DNA of 64,000 nucleotides from Hericium rajendrae (lineage: Eukaryota; Basidiomycota; Agaricomycetes; Russulales; Hericiaceae), in contig CM065884.1 in the NCBI GenBank assembly GCA_033439255.1, forward strand, positions 2,666,001 through 2,730,000. The letters are read 5' to 3'. Under the pieces are notes generated by a model. The model saw only the letters and a list, made by a program, of their open reading frames with translations. It made no database searches and was not told where the DNA came from. The translations under genes were made by a program, and so were the position numbers. Below are positions 24,348 to 34,172 of this stretch, piece by piece (the stretch's first letter is position 1; each line of letters begins with the position of its first letter).

Positions 24348-24422
24348 GTAAGTAAAAAACATATATATCTGTGTTATCATACTAATTCTGAGAGTATTGC
24401 TCGGATAACGAGTGATACTCTC
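24348..24422 (+). other. Short intron plus type I hairpin (H2)
   Basis: The donor is AAG|GTAAGT at 24,348 and the branch-like sequence is ACTAATT at 24,381. The AG lies at the base of the palindrome 24,390-24,422 (GAGAGTATTGCTCG, loop GATAA, complementary arm). Intron about 45 bases. The two imperfect pairs in the arms would be G-U pairs in the plus-strand RNA. Confidence 0.8.
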
Positions 24423-25600
24423 ATTCTTTCGTGCCTCCGGCTCCCCATCACCCTCTTCCTCAACTTTGTTGCCCTCCTCCCGTCCTCGCAGCCCTCCTCG
24501 CACCCTCGCCGCATCTCTCACATCGCCATCATTTCACAACATGTGACATCCTCTCCAATGTCCCGGGCGCCACCTCAATGGGCTTCAACAGCCCGCGCCT
24601 GTCTGCGCCTGCCCGTGCATGCCCTCCACGTCACCATGACAGCCCTTACCCTGTCTCAACACCCGCCACCCCATCTCAACATCCCCAAATGACAACGACA
24701 ATGACACAACGACAGTCGGGTCTTGTTGCCATGGCAATGAGACTCGATATCTCGTACTGCGCCCCTGCGCCCGCTTCCTGCACTTCTGACTGCACACACA
24801 CGACCTCAACAGCACGTGCACAAGCATGTACACCCGCAATAGCATGTGCGTGGGCCCGCATTTGGCCCCAGCTACGCGCACCTGTGCTCAACCACCCAAT
24901 TGCCCCCCGACCATGCGCCTGCATGCCTCAGACTGCGCATGGTCGACTGTGTGCAGTCGTGACAGCACAAGCACGAGTGCAATGGCGTGAGCAGGCCTCC
25001 ATGCCGCTTGTGCCCTCTGCACGGCCCGCCGCACTCTGTGCCACGTCCGCCACCTCAGCACCGAGTCCGTCACCTCAGCACCGAGTCCGTCACCTCAGCA
25101 CCGCGTCGACGCCCTCAACACCACATCGACGTCCTCAGCACCGCGTCGACACCCTCAGCCCCACCTCTGTGCCCTCTGCGCACCTCCCCGCCATCTGCTC
25201 GCCTCCGCGCCCTCTTCTTCATCTCCCGGCCCTCTGTACCATGTCAATGCCATCTGCGCCGCCTTCGTGCCATCCCCACCACCTCCATGCCATCCCTGCC
25301 GCCTCCACGCCCTCTGTGCTCTCTGCACCTCCTTCTCGCCTTTTGCGCCGCCTCCTCGCCCTCTGCGTCACTTCCGCACCATCCGGGCAGTCATCCTGCC
25401 CTATGCGCCAGCTCTCTCCCTCTGCGCTGTGTCCACACGCTCTGCACCCCATTTGCGCTGTCTGCGCTGCTGCTCGCTTTCCGCGTACCTCGCTTGCAAC
25501 ATCAATATCCTCACGCAACATAATCCCATGCACAGGGACTCCGGCAGCCCCAGCAGGCAGCAGCCCGTGTGAGACCCTGCTATTGCACGTAAGGCACTGA
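24423..25600 (+). other. C-rich cargo segment of element D
   Basis: The plus strand is C-rich. It includes a short tandem block of CACCTCAGCACCGAGTCCGT-like units (25,045-25,150) and CGCCTCC-type repeats. One frame stays open for 389 codons from 24,431, directly after the hairpin, but the other frames are nearly as open. A type II palindrome lies at 24,720-24,742. I recognise no protein. Confidence 0.6.
24720..24742. repeat. Type II palindrome GTTGCCATGGCAA (D)
   Basis: The core TTGCCATGGCAA is flanked by GTCTTG and TGAGAC, which pair with one or two wobble positions. The same core occurs in the cargo of elements F (twice) and G (twice). Confidence 0.7.
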
Positions 25601-27109
25601 TGCCATGCGAACGACGACCACAGGCTGTCCGTGATGCTGCCTGAGTAGTATCTATAGTTACAATTAGTTTTTGTAACTATGTTACTTATAGCAATAAAAT
25701 ATTTTTGAAGTCAGAAGCCCCTCATCTAATAATATTGAAAATTTTGACTTGTAATTATGGAGTCTACCATACCTGACATAGGGCTTATAGAATCCATAGC
25801 AAGGCTATGATGGTACATAGCTCTGATAGCAATGGCTTACAGGTACATAGATCTATATACCTTCTGCCTACTGCTATGAAGGCTATCATAATGTGCATAG
25901 CACTACATAGATGCAAGAGTGGCTATATAGACCCCATAGCACTATGCTAGGACACATACTTTAGTACTGAGCTATATAGATTTTTAATTTTTCAGATGTG
26001 GTCCACCCTTGCTGGTGGATGGCATAGGTGACAAGGGTGTTACATGGGCAGCTTCTGGCTCAGTATCAGATCCAATCTGATCTGCATCTTGCTCATTTTC
26101 CACACTTTGCTCATCTTGCATGCCTTGTGTGCCATGCTCGACATATCTGTCCCACTCAGTATCAGATTCTGTCTTGCTCTGGTCCCCACCATCCTCATCA
26201 TCTTGTCCTCAAGTCAGCTCTATTTTTGCATTCTCACTATCCTGCTCACCTTGGCCTTCTGAATCTACCTCACGCTCAGGGATACAGCCATCAGAATTAG
26301 CTTGCTCATCTTGCTGTTCTGTGTCAATGTCAGACTTACTCATATTGCTATCCTTGTAGGTTGCTGGTTGTGTGACAGCCTTCGCGTTGGACTTCAAGAA
26401 CATGGCAGCCTTAGCAGCAGTTGTATCAGGGCTGTCCCAGTCCGACTCATCTGCTGGGCTGCTGGCATCTGTGCGTACATCTTGATTTGTGTTGCTGACA
26501 ATTGGCTCAGGTGTAGGTATAGTGTATGTCATCATGGGGAGGGATTGTGCCTGAGATGTACACCTGATTAAAATTTGTACAAATATAAGGCAAGAAAAAC
26601 ACATCTGCTTTGTAGACTTCTTTGCCTGAGCTCCCTTGCCATTTGCAGATGACCCCACTATCTTGTACAGCAGTCCAAAGGGTTAGATATCAAAATGAAT
26701 GTAGCCTAGGGTGAAAAACATACCTTTTCTGTCTTGGGCTGTCCAGCTGACGAGCTTGATCATCTGAGAAATTAAAATTTTATATAGTCTAGTGTTCATT
26801 TATATGTCCTATCATAATGCTATGAAGTCTATCATCATCTATGTAGCTATCTTTCTCAACTATATAAGGCTATGAGGCCTATCATGGCTTATATAGCAGT
26901 AGTTAGACACTATATAGTGCTATATATTTCTAAGGGGCAGCTATAGCTGCTATATAAATTCACTGGCTTTCTATGGTCCCTATGGTCCCTATGACCCCTA
27001 CAGTAAGTGAGATATGAATACTAATATTGTTATCTCAAGTCAATCAGGTACGAAAAATATAAAGTCAAAATCATTATATTCAATACAGTTACTACAATCA
27101 AGTATACTA

Positions 27110-28357
27110 CAAAACAAAACAGTGCATGCATGCACAGTGGCACGCGGCATACACAGGTAGAGCCATGCACAGGCACGTGTGTGCTGGCAGAGCACGACAA
27201 GGGTGTGCATGCACATGAGGCGCAGCAGATGCACGTAGCACGAGAGTCGTGCATGCGGCACAGCAGCCGCATACGAGGCACAGCAGCCTGTGCCGAAGCG
27301 TTGGGCTCGCGCGTGAGGTGCTGGATCTGTGCGCAAGACACGGAAGGCACCGTGGCCGTGCACACTGGCATCAGGCTGCGGTGGGCCTGTATGCGAGACA
27401 CGGGGGTGTGCGCTGAAGACGCGGTGCATGGCGGTGCACGAAGTACTGGGGACTGTACGCAAGACATGGAAGCGTGAGGCGTGCAGGCCCGTGCATGAGG
27501 CACTGGCTGCCGCTGGCCCATACGTGATGTGCAGCAGGATGTGGGGAGCGGGCACAAGATGCAGTGGGCATGCGTGGGGCATGGGTCAGCTGCTGATTCG
27601 TGCACGAGATGCAGTGAAGGGCGATGTGGTGAAGTGGGGCACCACAGGATGTGGCTGACATGCACGGGATGTGGCTGGCATGTGCGGGACGTGGCTGGTG
27701 TGCGCGGGATGTGGCTGGTGTGCGCGGGACATGGCGGGCGTGCTTGAGGCGTGGCAGGTGTGCACGAGGTGTGGCGGGCATGCGCAAGGCGTGGTGGGTG
27801 CAAGCGGGGTGCTGGCTCATGCGTGAGTGTGGCAGGGAGCAGTGGGATAAGGGGATGCAATGGGCCTGCACATGGCCACACACAACGTGTATGCATGCAT
27901 GTGCTGGCTGGCGTGCCCGCGCGAGGCTCCAGCCGTCTGCTGGTGGGGCCACATGCAGCATGGCTGGGTTGCACGCAATCCGTCTGCTCGTGCGCCAGAC
28001 GGGCCACGCGCAGCACGCCTGGCCCATGCACCACACAGCAGCGCCATGTGCGGGTTTGCAAGGCCATACGCAAGGGGTACAGCTCATGTGCGAGGCAACG
28101 GGCAGGCGTGGGCATTGTCTGGCGGGCTGCATGCACTGGTGCATGTGGGCATGGGTGTTGAGAGACAGCACGCTAGCTGCTACAGGCGTGACAGCAGTGC
28201 TGAGCGATGGGGAGGCGACGGCGACGGTGAGCGATGGGAGGCGACGGTGAGGAGACAGAGAGGCAGGAGGCGATGGCGAGGAGGCGGGGAGGCAGGAGGC
28301 GATGGCAAGGTGACAGCAGAAGGGGGCAGGGAGAGGCCCAGCGGGAGAGAGGAGGTC
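27110..28357 (-). other. C-rich cargo segment of element E
   Basis: The minus strand is C-rich. The plus strand shows irregular repeats of GTGCGCGGGACATGGC and GATGTGGCTGGC around 27,650-27,800. A minus-strand frame of 368 codons (28,136-27,030) is open but low-complexity, and the other frames are open too. There is no type II palindrome here. Confidence 0.6.
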
Positions 28358-28430
28358 GAGAGTACTGCTCGAACGAGTGGTACTCTCTACGTTAGCATGA
28401 ATAAAGAGAACAAGAGTTTTTTTTACTCAC
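28358..28430 (-). other. Short intron plus type I hairpin (H3)
   Basis: On the minus strand the donor AAG|GTGAGT is at 28,430, the branch-like TGCTAAC at 28,397, and the acceptor GTAG ends at 28,387, exactly at the base of the palindrome 28,358-28,387. The palindrome has 14-bp arms, a two-base loop and two imperfect pairs. Intron 44 bases. Confidence 0.82.
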
Positions 28431-28540
28431 CTTAGTGGCCCTCATCACCTGTTTACCCTCCTTTGGTGTTCGGATTGATGGGAGGGGAGGAGAGGGAGGG
28501 GAGTGAGTGGTGGGAGATGAGTCGAACATACAAACTTTGA

Positions 28541-28602
28541 TGCGCGTCTCGGTGGCTCAGTGCTCAGCCACTAAACATGTGCGAGTTCGAATGTCTCGAG
28601 GT
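28541..28602 (+). other. tRNA-like segment in element E
   Basis: GGTGGCTCAGTGCTCAGC resembles an A box and GAGTTCGAATGTC a B box, 28 bases apart. A related segment, usually with GCGAGTTC or GAGTTC and followed by AAATCAAAT, lies at the same place in B (about 8,535), D (about 24,190), F (59,761-59,806) and G (about 62,260). No full cloverleaf can be drawn, so a decayed tRNA or SINE head is more likely than a tRNA gene. Confidence 0.4.
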
Positions 28603-28821
28603 TAGTAAATCAAATCAAATAGAATAAATGCAGAAAAAAGATCATATTTACTTCTCATCAATACAATTTGATTGAATGAGCTAATTAGTTGACTACTATA
28701 TTACAAGCTACCGGGCAGCGACACAAACTTAAAGATGTCTGCTGCCTTAGCCTCTGATGCAGCATCCGGCAGCGCCCGGGCCGAGTCGCATCACATGCAT
28801 TTGGCGCTCTGCTCGCCACGT

Positions 28822-29167
28822 CTATATAAGGCATGCGCGACTTGCTTTCTCTCTCTCTCTTCCTTACCACTACCATCTCTCGTCTTTCATCATCTCTCCT
28901 CTTCTGCTTTGACTTTCTTATGTTTGGTAAGTTGTCATATTGTTTTATTGTCTCTTACCTTATGTTATTTGTGGCCTATGCATTTTCGCTTTTTTATTTC
29001 TTTGATATGTTGCTACATTGTTTTATTGCTTCTAACTCTATTGTTCTTTGCAGACTTTGCATTTTTGCTTTTATTTCCTTAGGTAAGCCTTATGTTTTTA
29101 TTTTATCTTGTGATACTAATTTGTTGACTTCTTTTGTAGATCATTTTTGCTTTTTCTTATCTTGACA
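28822..29167 (+). other. Promoter and micro-exons of element E
   Basis: CTATATAAGGC at 28,822 is followed by a CT-rich start region and a first donor TTTG|GTAAGT at about 28,926. Then come two exon-sized blocks framed by splice sites: 29,054-29,082 (after TTGCAG, before GTAAGC) and about 29,141-29,168 (after TTGTAG, before TAAGTT). Both contain TTTTTGCTTTT. The blocks are about 29 bases long and recur in elements F and G. They carry no meaningful reading frame. Confidence 0.6.
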
Positions 29168-29748
29168 GTAAGTTTTATCTTTATCTTATCTTATCTTTTT
29201 TATCTTATCTTATCTTTATCTTATAGTCTTATCATATCTTATAGTGTATCATAGATTTGCTAGTCATATTTGTAGATGTATTTTGATTAAATATTACTTG
29301 AAATATAATGCTTTTAAATTTTCGATGTTTTGAATATCTCAGATGTGCTATAATTATTTTATTTTATTGATGAGTTTATAGCATCTTTGAGTAATATTGT
29401 TGGTAAAGATGATATAGAGTCAATAGTAGTCTAAGTAGCTGCATATTATATGATACTAAGGATATATCACATAGCTAATATAGCTATGATAATCATCATA
29501 TGCTATGGCAGTTATGATAGTTATCATTTTATAACAGATAACTATGATGACTATGATAGTTACTACCTTACCCTATGATAGCTATGATAGCTCTGTATAG
29601 ATTGTCTTACTGCTATAGAGTGCTATAATAGCTCTATATAGATTGTCTTACTGCTATAGAGTGCTATGTAGAAAAGGAGACTGCTATGGCCCTATTAGAG
29701 CTATATAGGCTACATAGTGCTATATACCACTGTTAAATTTCTCAGATG
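29168..29748. other. T-rich DNA and subterminal repeats of element E
   Basis: 29,168-29,460 is T-rich with ATCTTATCTT repeats. From 29,460 to the terminus the CTATGATAGC motif and its inverse recur, in one place as a direct duplication of about 50 bases (29,600-29,690). Confidence 0.75.
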
Positions 29749-30249
29749 ATGCCTTCGGAGGTTGTTGTACAGGGTGCTTGACCTGTAAATAGTGCATGCA
29801 AAGTGAACAGTGAGATAAAAGAAAACATGAGTATGAATTACATAGCAAAGTATCAAATACAAAACTGAAAACACATCTTTGCAGGCTTAGAAGGCCTCAC
29901 CGATGAAATTGAGGTATCCTGGGTGACTTTGACTGAGCCCTGAGCCTAGGATAGTATAAAGGATGAATGGTGCAAGGAATGAGACTATTAGAATGTGCTA
30001 TGCAATGAAGATACAAAGAACAAGCAGAAACATACCTTGTTAGTCTGTCCATTCGATGATTTTGAGGGCTTTGGAGTGTTTTCTAGTGGATCTGTAGCCT
30101 GCAAGAATGCATCAGACATGAATGCATCAGGAAATGAGGAATCTTCTGACTCGTCTGATTGTCTGACTTTTGTCTGAGAGTTCTGAACAGGTCCATTTGT
30201 CTGACTCATATATGAATAAAATAGTGTGTAAATCATTTTGTAAAATCAG

Positions 30250-31090
30250 AAGAATATCAGATATAATCAGATCTATCTTAAAAATCTGTCAGATGAAGTT
30301 CATCTTGTCAGACATTCAATAAAAGTCAGATTATTGCTGCTTTTCAGATAAAGTTAGGTAGGTCTCTATCGTTCAGATGTTCTCAGACATATCAGATTCT
30401 TAGATATCTGTCAGATGAAGGTAATTTTGTCAGACATTCAATAAAAGTCAGATCATTGCTACTTTTCAGATGGAGTCAGGTAGGTCTTTATTGTCCAGAT
30501 ATTTTCAGACATATCAGATTCTTACACATCTATCAGATAATGATTATCTTGTCAGACATTCAATAGAAGTCAGATTATTGGTACTTTTCAGATGAAGTCA
30601 GGTAGGTCTCTATTGTCCAGATGTTTTCAGACTTATCAGATTTTTACACATTTGTTAGAGAAAGGTAAATTTGTCAGATATCTATTCAAAGTCAGATCAT
30701 TGGTACTTTTCAGATAAAATCAGGTACATCCCTATTGTCCAGATATTTTCAGACATATCAGATTTTCAAACTTTTGTCAGATGTAGATAGGCCTATCAGA
30801 TGCTGAACAAAAATTAGACAATTGCTACTTTTTAGATAGAGTAAGATAGATCTCTATTACCCAAATAATTTTAGATGCATCAGACTTTCTGCACTCATTA
30901 GATATCATTAATGTTGTTAGATAAGAAATGCTGCTCAGACACAATCAGACATGTCTCTATTATTCAGTGTACCTCAGACACTTCAGATGTTAATGTACTT
31001 ATCAGACATTAGTAATTTCATCAGACTCTAGATGCAAGTCAGACAAATGCTATTTTTCAGATGAAGTCAGATAGATCTCCATTGAATCAA
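30250..31090. repeat. Tandem repeat, about 122-base unit, seven copies
   Basis: The anchor GTCAGACATTCAATA recurs at about 30,307, 30,429 and 30,551, then in decayed form every 120-122 bases to about 31,030. Each unit also carries CAGATGAAGTCAGGTAGGTC and TTTTCAGACATATCAGATT. The array lies upstream of the DUF6532-type gene. No gene. Confidence 0.85.
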
Positions 31091-31440
31091 ACTTAAACTT
31101 AGATTTAGGCTAAGAATTGGAATTAGATTGGACTTGATTTCAGACTAAGGGAGAGGTTCACAAGCTATAATCATCATGGCCACCACAAAACTTATACAAA
31201 ACTCTAGAGCCAAATTAACTACATGATTTAAATCTCTAATTACATAGGCACAGGGAGTCGTACAGGCCACATGCGAGGTGTAAACACTGCATCTGCCCGT
31301 GCGGGCCCATGCGAGTCTGTGTGCGAGATAGCGGAGGTCTGCAGGAGTTGGGCTGAGCATGAGGTGGAGGGAGATGCAGAGCATGGAGGGTGAGAGAGGC
31401 AGCATGCAGAGGTATAGGTGTTGAGGCAGAATGAATAATG

Positions 31441-31516
31441 GGAAGTACTGCTCATTATTAAGCAGTACTCCTGTCGTTAGTGTAGTGAACAGGAAAAATA
31501 ACAGATCTTTACTTAC
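31441..31516 (-). other. Short intron plus type I hairpin (H7)
   Basis: Donor AAAG|GTAAGT at 31,516, branch-like CACTAAC, acceptor ACAG ending at 31,471, then a palindrome with AGTACTGCT arms (31,441-31,471). Intron 46 bases. Confidence 0.78.
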
Positions 31517-31815
31517 CTTTCTATGCATGGCCTTGCAGTGCCCACGTGTGAAGTGTGGGGGCCATGCATGCAGCAGCAAAGCCAACAAGTGGTGGCAGAG
31601 ACTACGCACAACATGTGCAGCTACGGGCAAGTGTGGGTAGTGCGAGACCGTGCAGGGCCATGTAGACAACAGCGAGGGCATGCGAGGCGTATGGGCATGG
31701 GGCAGAGGGCACGGGAGAGGCGAGGCATGCACAGGAGACAGAGCATGGGAGAAGCTGCATGTGATATGCAGAAGTCACAATGGAGAGGTGTGGGGGTTGA
31801 TGCAGGACAGAAAAT

Positions 31816-31892
31816 GGGGAATACTGCTCGATTACGAGCAGTACTCCCCGAATTAGTATCATAGACAATGTATAATCATTATCGTGACTCAC
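31816..31892 (-). other. Short intron plus type I hairpin (H8)
   Basis: Donor AAG|GTGAGT at 31,892 and branch-like ATACTAATTC. The AG is inside the first bases of the palindrome 31,816-31,849 (GGGGAATACTGCTCG, loop ATTA, complementary arm with one mismatch). Intron about 49 bases. Confidence 0.78.
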
Positions 31893-32210
31893 CTTGGCCT
31901 CCAGCGAGCCCTTTGGGCTGTTCATTCATTCCTTCAGCTTTCAATTTTGTGCAAAAGATGACGGGGCCATGCATGTCCGTTCGGGGCCATGCATGTCTGT
32001 TCTGAGCTGTGTATGCCAGTGTTCATTCAGGGCCGTGCACAGCCGTCTGGTGTTGTGAGGGGTCGTTCGCATTTGTGTTTGGTTGTGTGCAAGAAGGTGA
32101 AGGTGTGTGAAAGGTGTGAGGGTTGCACTGGGCATGGGCATGGAGGGAGAGGCAGAGGTGGAGCATGCGTGGCATACAGGAGAGGGGTGCAGCAGTTGAG
32201 GAAGGAACAG

Positions 32211-32288
32211 AGGGAGTACTGCTCGATAACGAGCAGTACTCCCTGAATTAGTACCATAGATAACATAGTACTAGTTGGTTTGACTCAC
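32211..32288 (-). other. Short intron plus type I hairpin (H9)
   Basis: Donor AAAG|GTGAGT at 32,288, branch-like GTACTAATTC, acceptor CAG ending at 32,243. The palindrome 32,211-32,244 has perfect 15-bp arms (AGGGAGTACTGCTCG) and the loop ATAA. Intron 46 bases. Confidence 0.82.
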
Positions 32289-32517
32289 CTTTGCCTCCAA
32301 CAATCCCCATGAGCACTCCATTGGTCCTTTCGACTTTCAATTCCATGCACAAAATGGTGGGGGTATCGGGCCATGTGGGATGGTGCGAGATCATGCAAGA
32401 TCATGTGGAGGGGCAAAGGCGGGGCATGCATGGGGAATGGGACATGGGAAAAGTGGTGTGCAGTTGCGGAGCACGAGAGCCGGGGTGGGGCTGTAGATCT
32501 TGAGGTAGAACACATAA

Positions 32518-32595
32518 CGGGGAGTACTGCTCAATAACGAGCAGTAATCCCCCGAATTAGTATGATAAACAATAGAAGAACGAATGGATACTCAC
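32518..32595 (-). other. Short intron plus type I hairpin (H10), acceptor changed
   Basis: Donor CGG|GTGAGT at 32,595, branch-like ATACTAATTC, and palindrome 32,518-32,554. Where the other copies have GGAG at the exon start this one reads GGAT, so the acceptor may be lost in this copy. Confidence 0.72.
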
Positions 32596-32759
32596 CCGTG
32601 ACTCCTCAAAGCTCCCTCCTCCCTTCAAACCCTCATCCCTCCCGATCTCCTCCAGCCTTCGAATCGATATAGAGTGGATGCAAAGTCGTACATGCCAGTG
32701 CATCTGTGTGGACTCGTGTGCATGCATGCAGGGTCTTGCACGAGATGAGAGAGGCATAT

Positions 32760-33714
32760 TTGGCTCACATCTTGCTCCTGAGCCCATTTTACCAGCTCCC
32801 AGTCAAGACAATTACTGAACAGGTGATACAGGTTGTTCATTGGCACCATGCTAGCTTGATATGCTGATCCGATGTCAGCGTCATAGCAAAGAACTTTTGC
32901 AGCACCATGATATGGAATAGTATGTGGTTCGGCTGAAGGGTCATCATCTGCTGGGATGCCATCAGAAGGCATGTGTAAAGGGTTGGGTGAAGGCAGAGGT
33001 GAGACCAGTGTAGTGGATGCAGGTCGAGACAAATGAGAGTGTTCAGATGGTGTACGTTCATCATCTGGTTCATCTTCATATACAGCAATGACGATTCATT
33101 GCTGGTGATGCCAGGATCACTAGCATCACAAATGGGGGGATCTTCTTCCTGATCAGAATCAGCAAGATAATTTTAAATTGGGCCTGGAGCTGCATCGTCC
33201 TGAAGACGATGAACCCATTTGCATTCTGCATCAGAAACCTTGACAACTTTCTGATTGACCTGCAGTGTCTGACAGAATCTGGTATGAGTCAAATCAGATG
33301 CATCAGACAGTCTCAAAGAGCTATTAGTTGGTATCAGACAGATCGGATCACTCTCAGACACTATCAGATTATTGGACCTCAAGTTGCTGTCAGAGATAAA
33401 TCAGAATACTCTCAGATTTGTAAAAATTTCAGATATCAGAAATTATATTATGATATACAATTAAAGATGAATGACTGCTATATCTAACAATAGGTGTTGA
33501 CTTTCAAATATATAAGCTTAATTAGATATGATTATTTGAAAAGTAGCTTCAGATAGATCAGACTCTACAGCAGCTGCAGATAGGGTTAAAAACTGTCAGA
33601 CTCATCAGAAAATTGTCAAGGTTCCTGATGTGCTGTTTGGAGTTGATGAGCATGCCAACCTTTGATAGTGGTGAACTTGCGTTGGCAGCTGATGCAGTCT
33701 AGTTGAGCTTCCAT
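32760..33714 (-). pseudogene. Plavaka-like (CACTA-group) transposase N-terminal fragment
   Basis: From ATG at 33,714 the frame gives a zinc-finger-like start, CISCQRKF followed by HAHQLQTAEC, once the MITE at 33,229-33,630 is discounted. After a frame change near 33,170 an acidic, Pro/Ser-rich stretch leads to DADIGSAYQ and NLYHLFSNCLDWELVKWAQE (about 32,900-32,770). This is the conserved opening of basidiomycete Plavaka transposases as I remember them. The catalytic part is absent: the sequence passes into C-rich, hairpin-array DNA near 32,750. A transposase of this group is the natural candidate for mobilising CATCAG elements with 2-base duplications, but that link is inference. Confidence 0.6.
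33229..33630. mobile_element. MITE, 402-bp GTTGACAACTTT family
   Basis: Termini are CATCAGAAACCTTGACAAC and its inverse, duplication TG. It is inserted between the zinc-finger codons of the Plavaka-like fragment. The same family, same size, recurs at 38,161-39,143. Confidence 0.9.
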
Positions 33715-33844
33715 GGGTGGTATTGAGGAGGAGATTACAGGAGCAGCAAGACGATGAGGTACTGGCAATGAGGAGCTTAGATAAATTGCACAGGTCCAGA
33801 CAGGATGGATGGAGCTGGTCTGTGAACCACATTTGGTCAAACTA

Positions 33845-34066
33845 CATCAGCAAAACATCAAATTTCTGACTCATCTTTTGCCATCTTATTCTGTCTTATT
33901 AACTGAAATTTGCATTATTTCTGAAAAAACAAGACTCGTCTCATTTATCTAATTGTCTGAAATTGTCTGAAATCATCTGAAGTATGTCTGAAAGATTATT
34001 TCAGTGTATTTCAGTGTATTTCAGATAAAAATCAGACAAAATCAGAGATTTGATGTTTTGCTGATG
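33845..34066. mobile_element. MITE, CATCAGCAAAACATC family, 222 bp
   Basis: Perfect-looking ends CATCAGCAAAACATCAAAT and inverse, duplication TA. The interior is palindromic with TCTGAAATTGTCTGAAAT repeats. It is non-coding. Confidence 0.88.
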
Positions 34067-34172
34067 TACTGGCATAGCACCAGAATTTTGACGTGTCATT
34101 TAGACTTTATTATCTAGTCTTCTTCCCTTCTTCTTCAGACACACCTACCCACCCTTCTACACTCATATTCTT

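Larger units (their letters stand above)
23082..25998. mobile_element. CATCAG-clan element D, 2.9 kb
   Basis: The left end is CATCAGAAAAATATG, the right end AATTTTTCAGATG, and the duplication is TG (23,080-23,081 and 25,999-26,000). Order: CTATGATAGC-type subterminal repeats, T-rich micro-exon arm read on the minus strand (about 23,330-23,950), TATA box, divergent exon 1 (about 24,240-24,347), intron and hairpin (24,348-24,422), C-rich cargo (24,423-25,600), and right subterminal repeats. It interrupts a DUF6532-type gene. Confidence 0.88.
26761..29748. mobile_element. CATCAG-clan element E, 3.0 kb
   Basis: It has a perfect 13-bp inverted repeat CATCTGAGAAATT at both ends and the duplication AT. 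The cargo arm is on the left (minus strand) and the micro-exon arm on the right (plus strand), the reverse of D. Order: subterminal repeats, C-rich cargo (27,110-28,357), hairpin and intron (28,358-28,430), exon 1, tRNA-like segment (28,541-28,602), TATA box (28,822), micro-exons (to about 29,170), T-rich DNA, and subterminal repeats. It is inserted in an exon of the DUF6532-type gene, whose frame is open across the empty site. Confidence 0.92.
21690..30209 (-). pseudogene. DUF6532-type gene split by two transposons
   Basis: Coding pieces run minus-strand from ATG at 30,209. 30,209-29,749 is a Ser/Thr/Asp-rich N-terminus, with introns from about 30,034. 26,760-25,999 is acidic and Ser-rich, 23,081-22,720 is Ser/Pro-rich, and about 22,660-21,690 is the globular domain. 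The last part holds VRQCTYEWRRSFAPMAEK and, after further introns, residues ending near FSSSNWRAASCHYIKAID, which I recognise as the fungal DUF6532 family of unknown function. Elements E and D interrupt exons; removing each with one 2-base duplication restores an open frame. An in-frame TGA near 22,308 follows REPEHPTRP, so the gene looks dead even apart from the insertions. Short introns (for example GTAAGT to GCAG at about 22,498-22,548) are intact. Confidence 0.65.
31140..32760 (-). other. Tandem array of hairpin-headed C-rich exons
   Basis: Four copies of the donor / branch point / acceptor / hairpin module (H10, H9, H8, H7) follow each other on the minus strand. The exon-sized C-rich blocks between them are about 32,552-32,289, 32,243-31,893, 31,848-31,517 and from 31,470 down. 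Each block is 260-350 bases, with GGCCATGCATG-type words on the plus strand, and the blocks differ from one another. The array is entered from the Plavaka-like coding fragment at 33,714-32,760 through the donor at 32,595. Confidence 0.65.

Noticed and set aside
24390-24422. Type I palindrome as a bacterial-type transcription terminator
   Set aside because: It has no T run, lies at an exon start in a spliced eukaryotic context, and occurs in both orientations relative to the window.
27030-28136. 368-codon minus-strand frame as a conserved protein
   Set aside because: It has no relation to the frames at the same place in the sister elements and no recognisable motif; composition explains it.
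24390-28387. Wobble pairs in the palindromes as proof of selection on RNA structure
   Set aside because: In H2 and H6 the imperfect pairs would be G-U in the presumed transcript, but in H3 they would be A-C, so the evidence is not consistent.
28541-28602. Functional tRNA gene
   Set aside because: A and B boxes are only approximate and I cannot fold acceptor and anticodon stems.
30250-31090. CRISPR array
   Set aside because: The units are contiguous and degenerate, with no spacer pattern, and the genome is eukaryotic.
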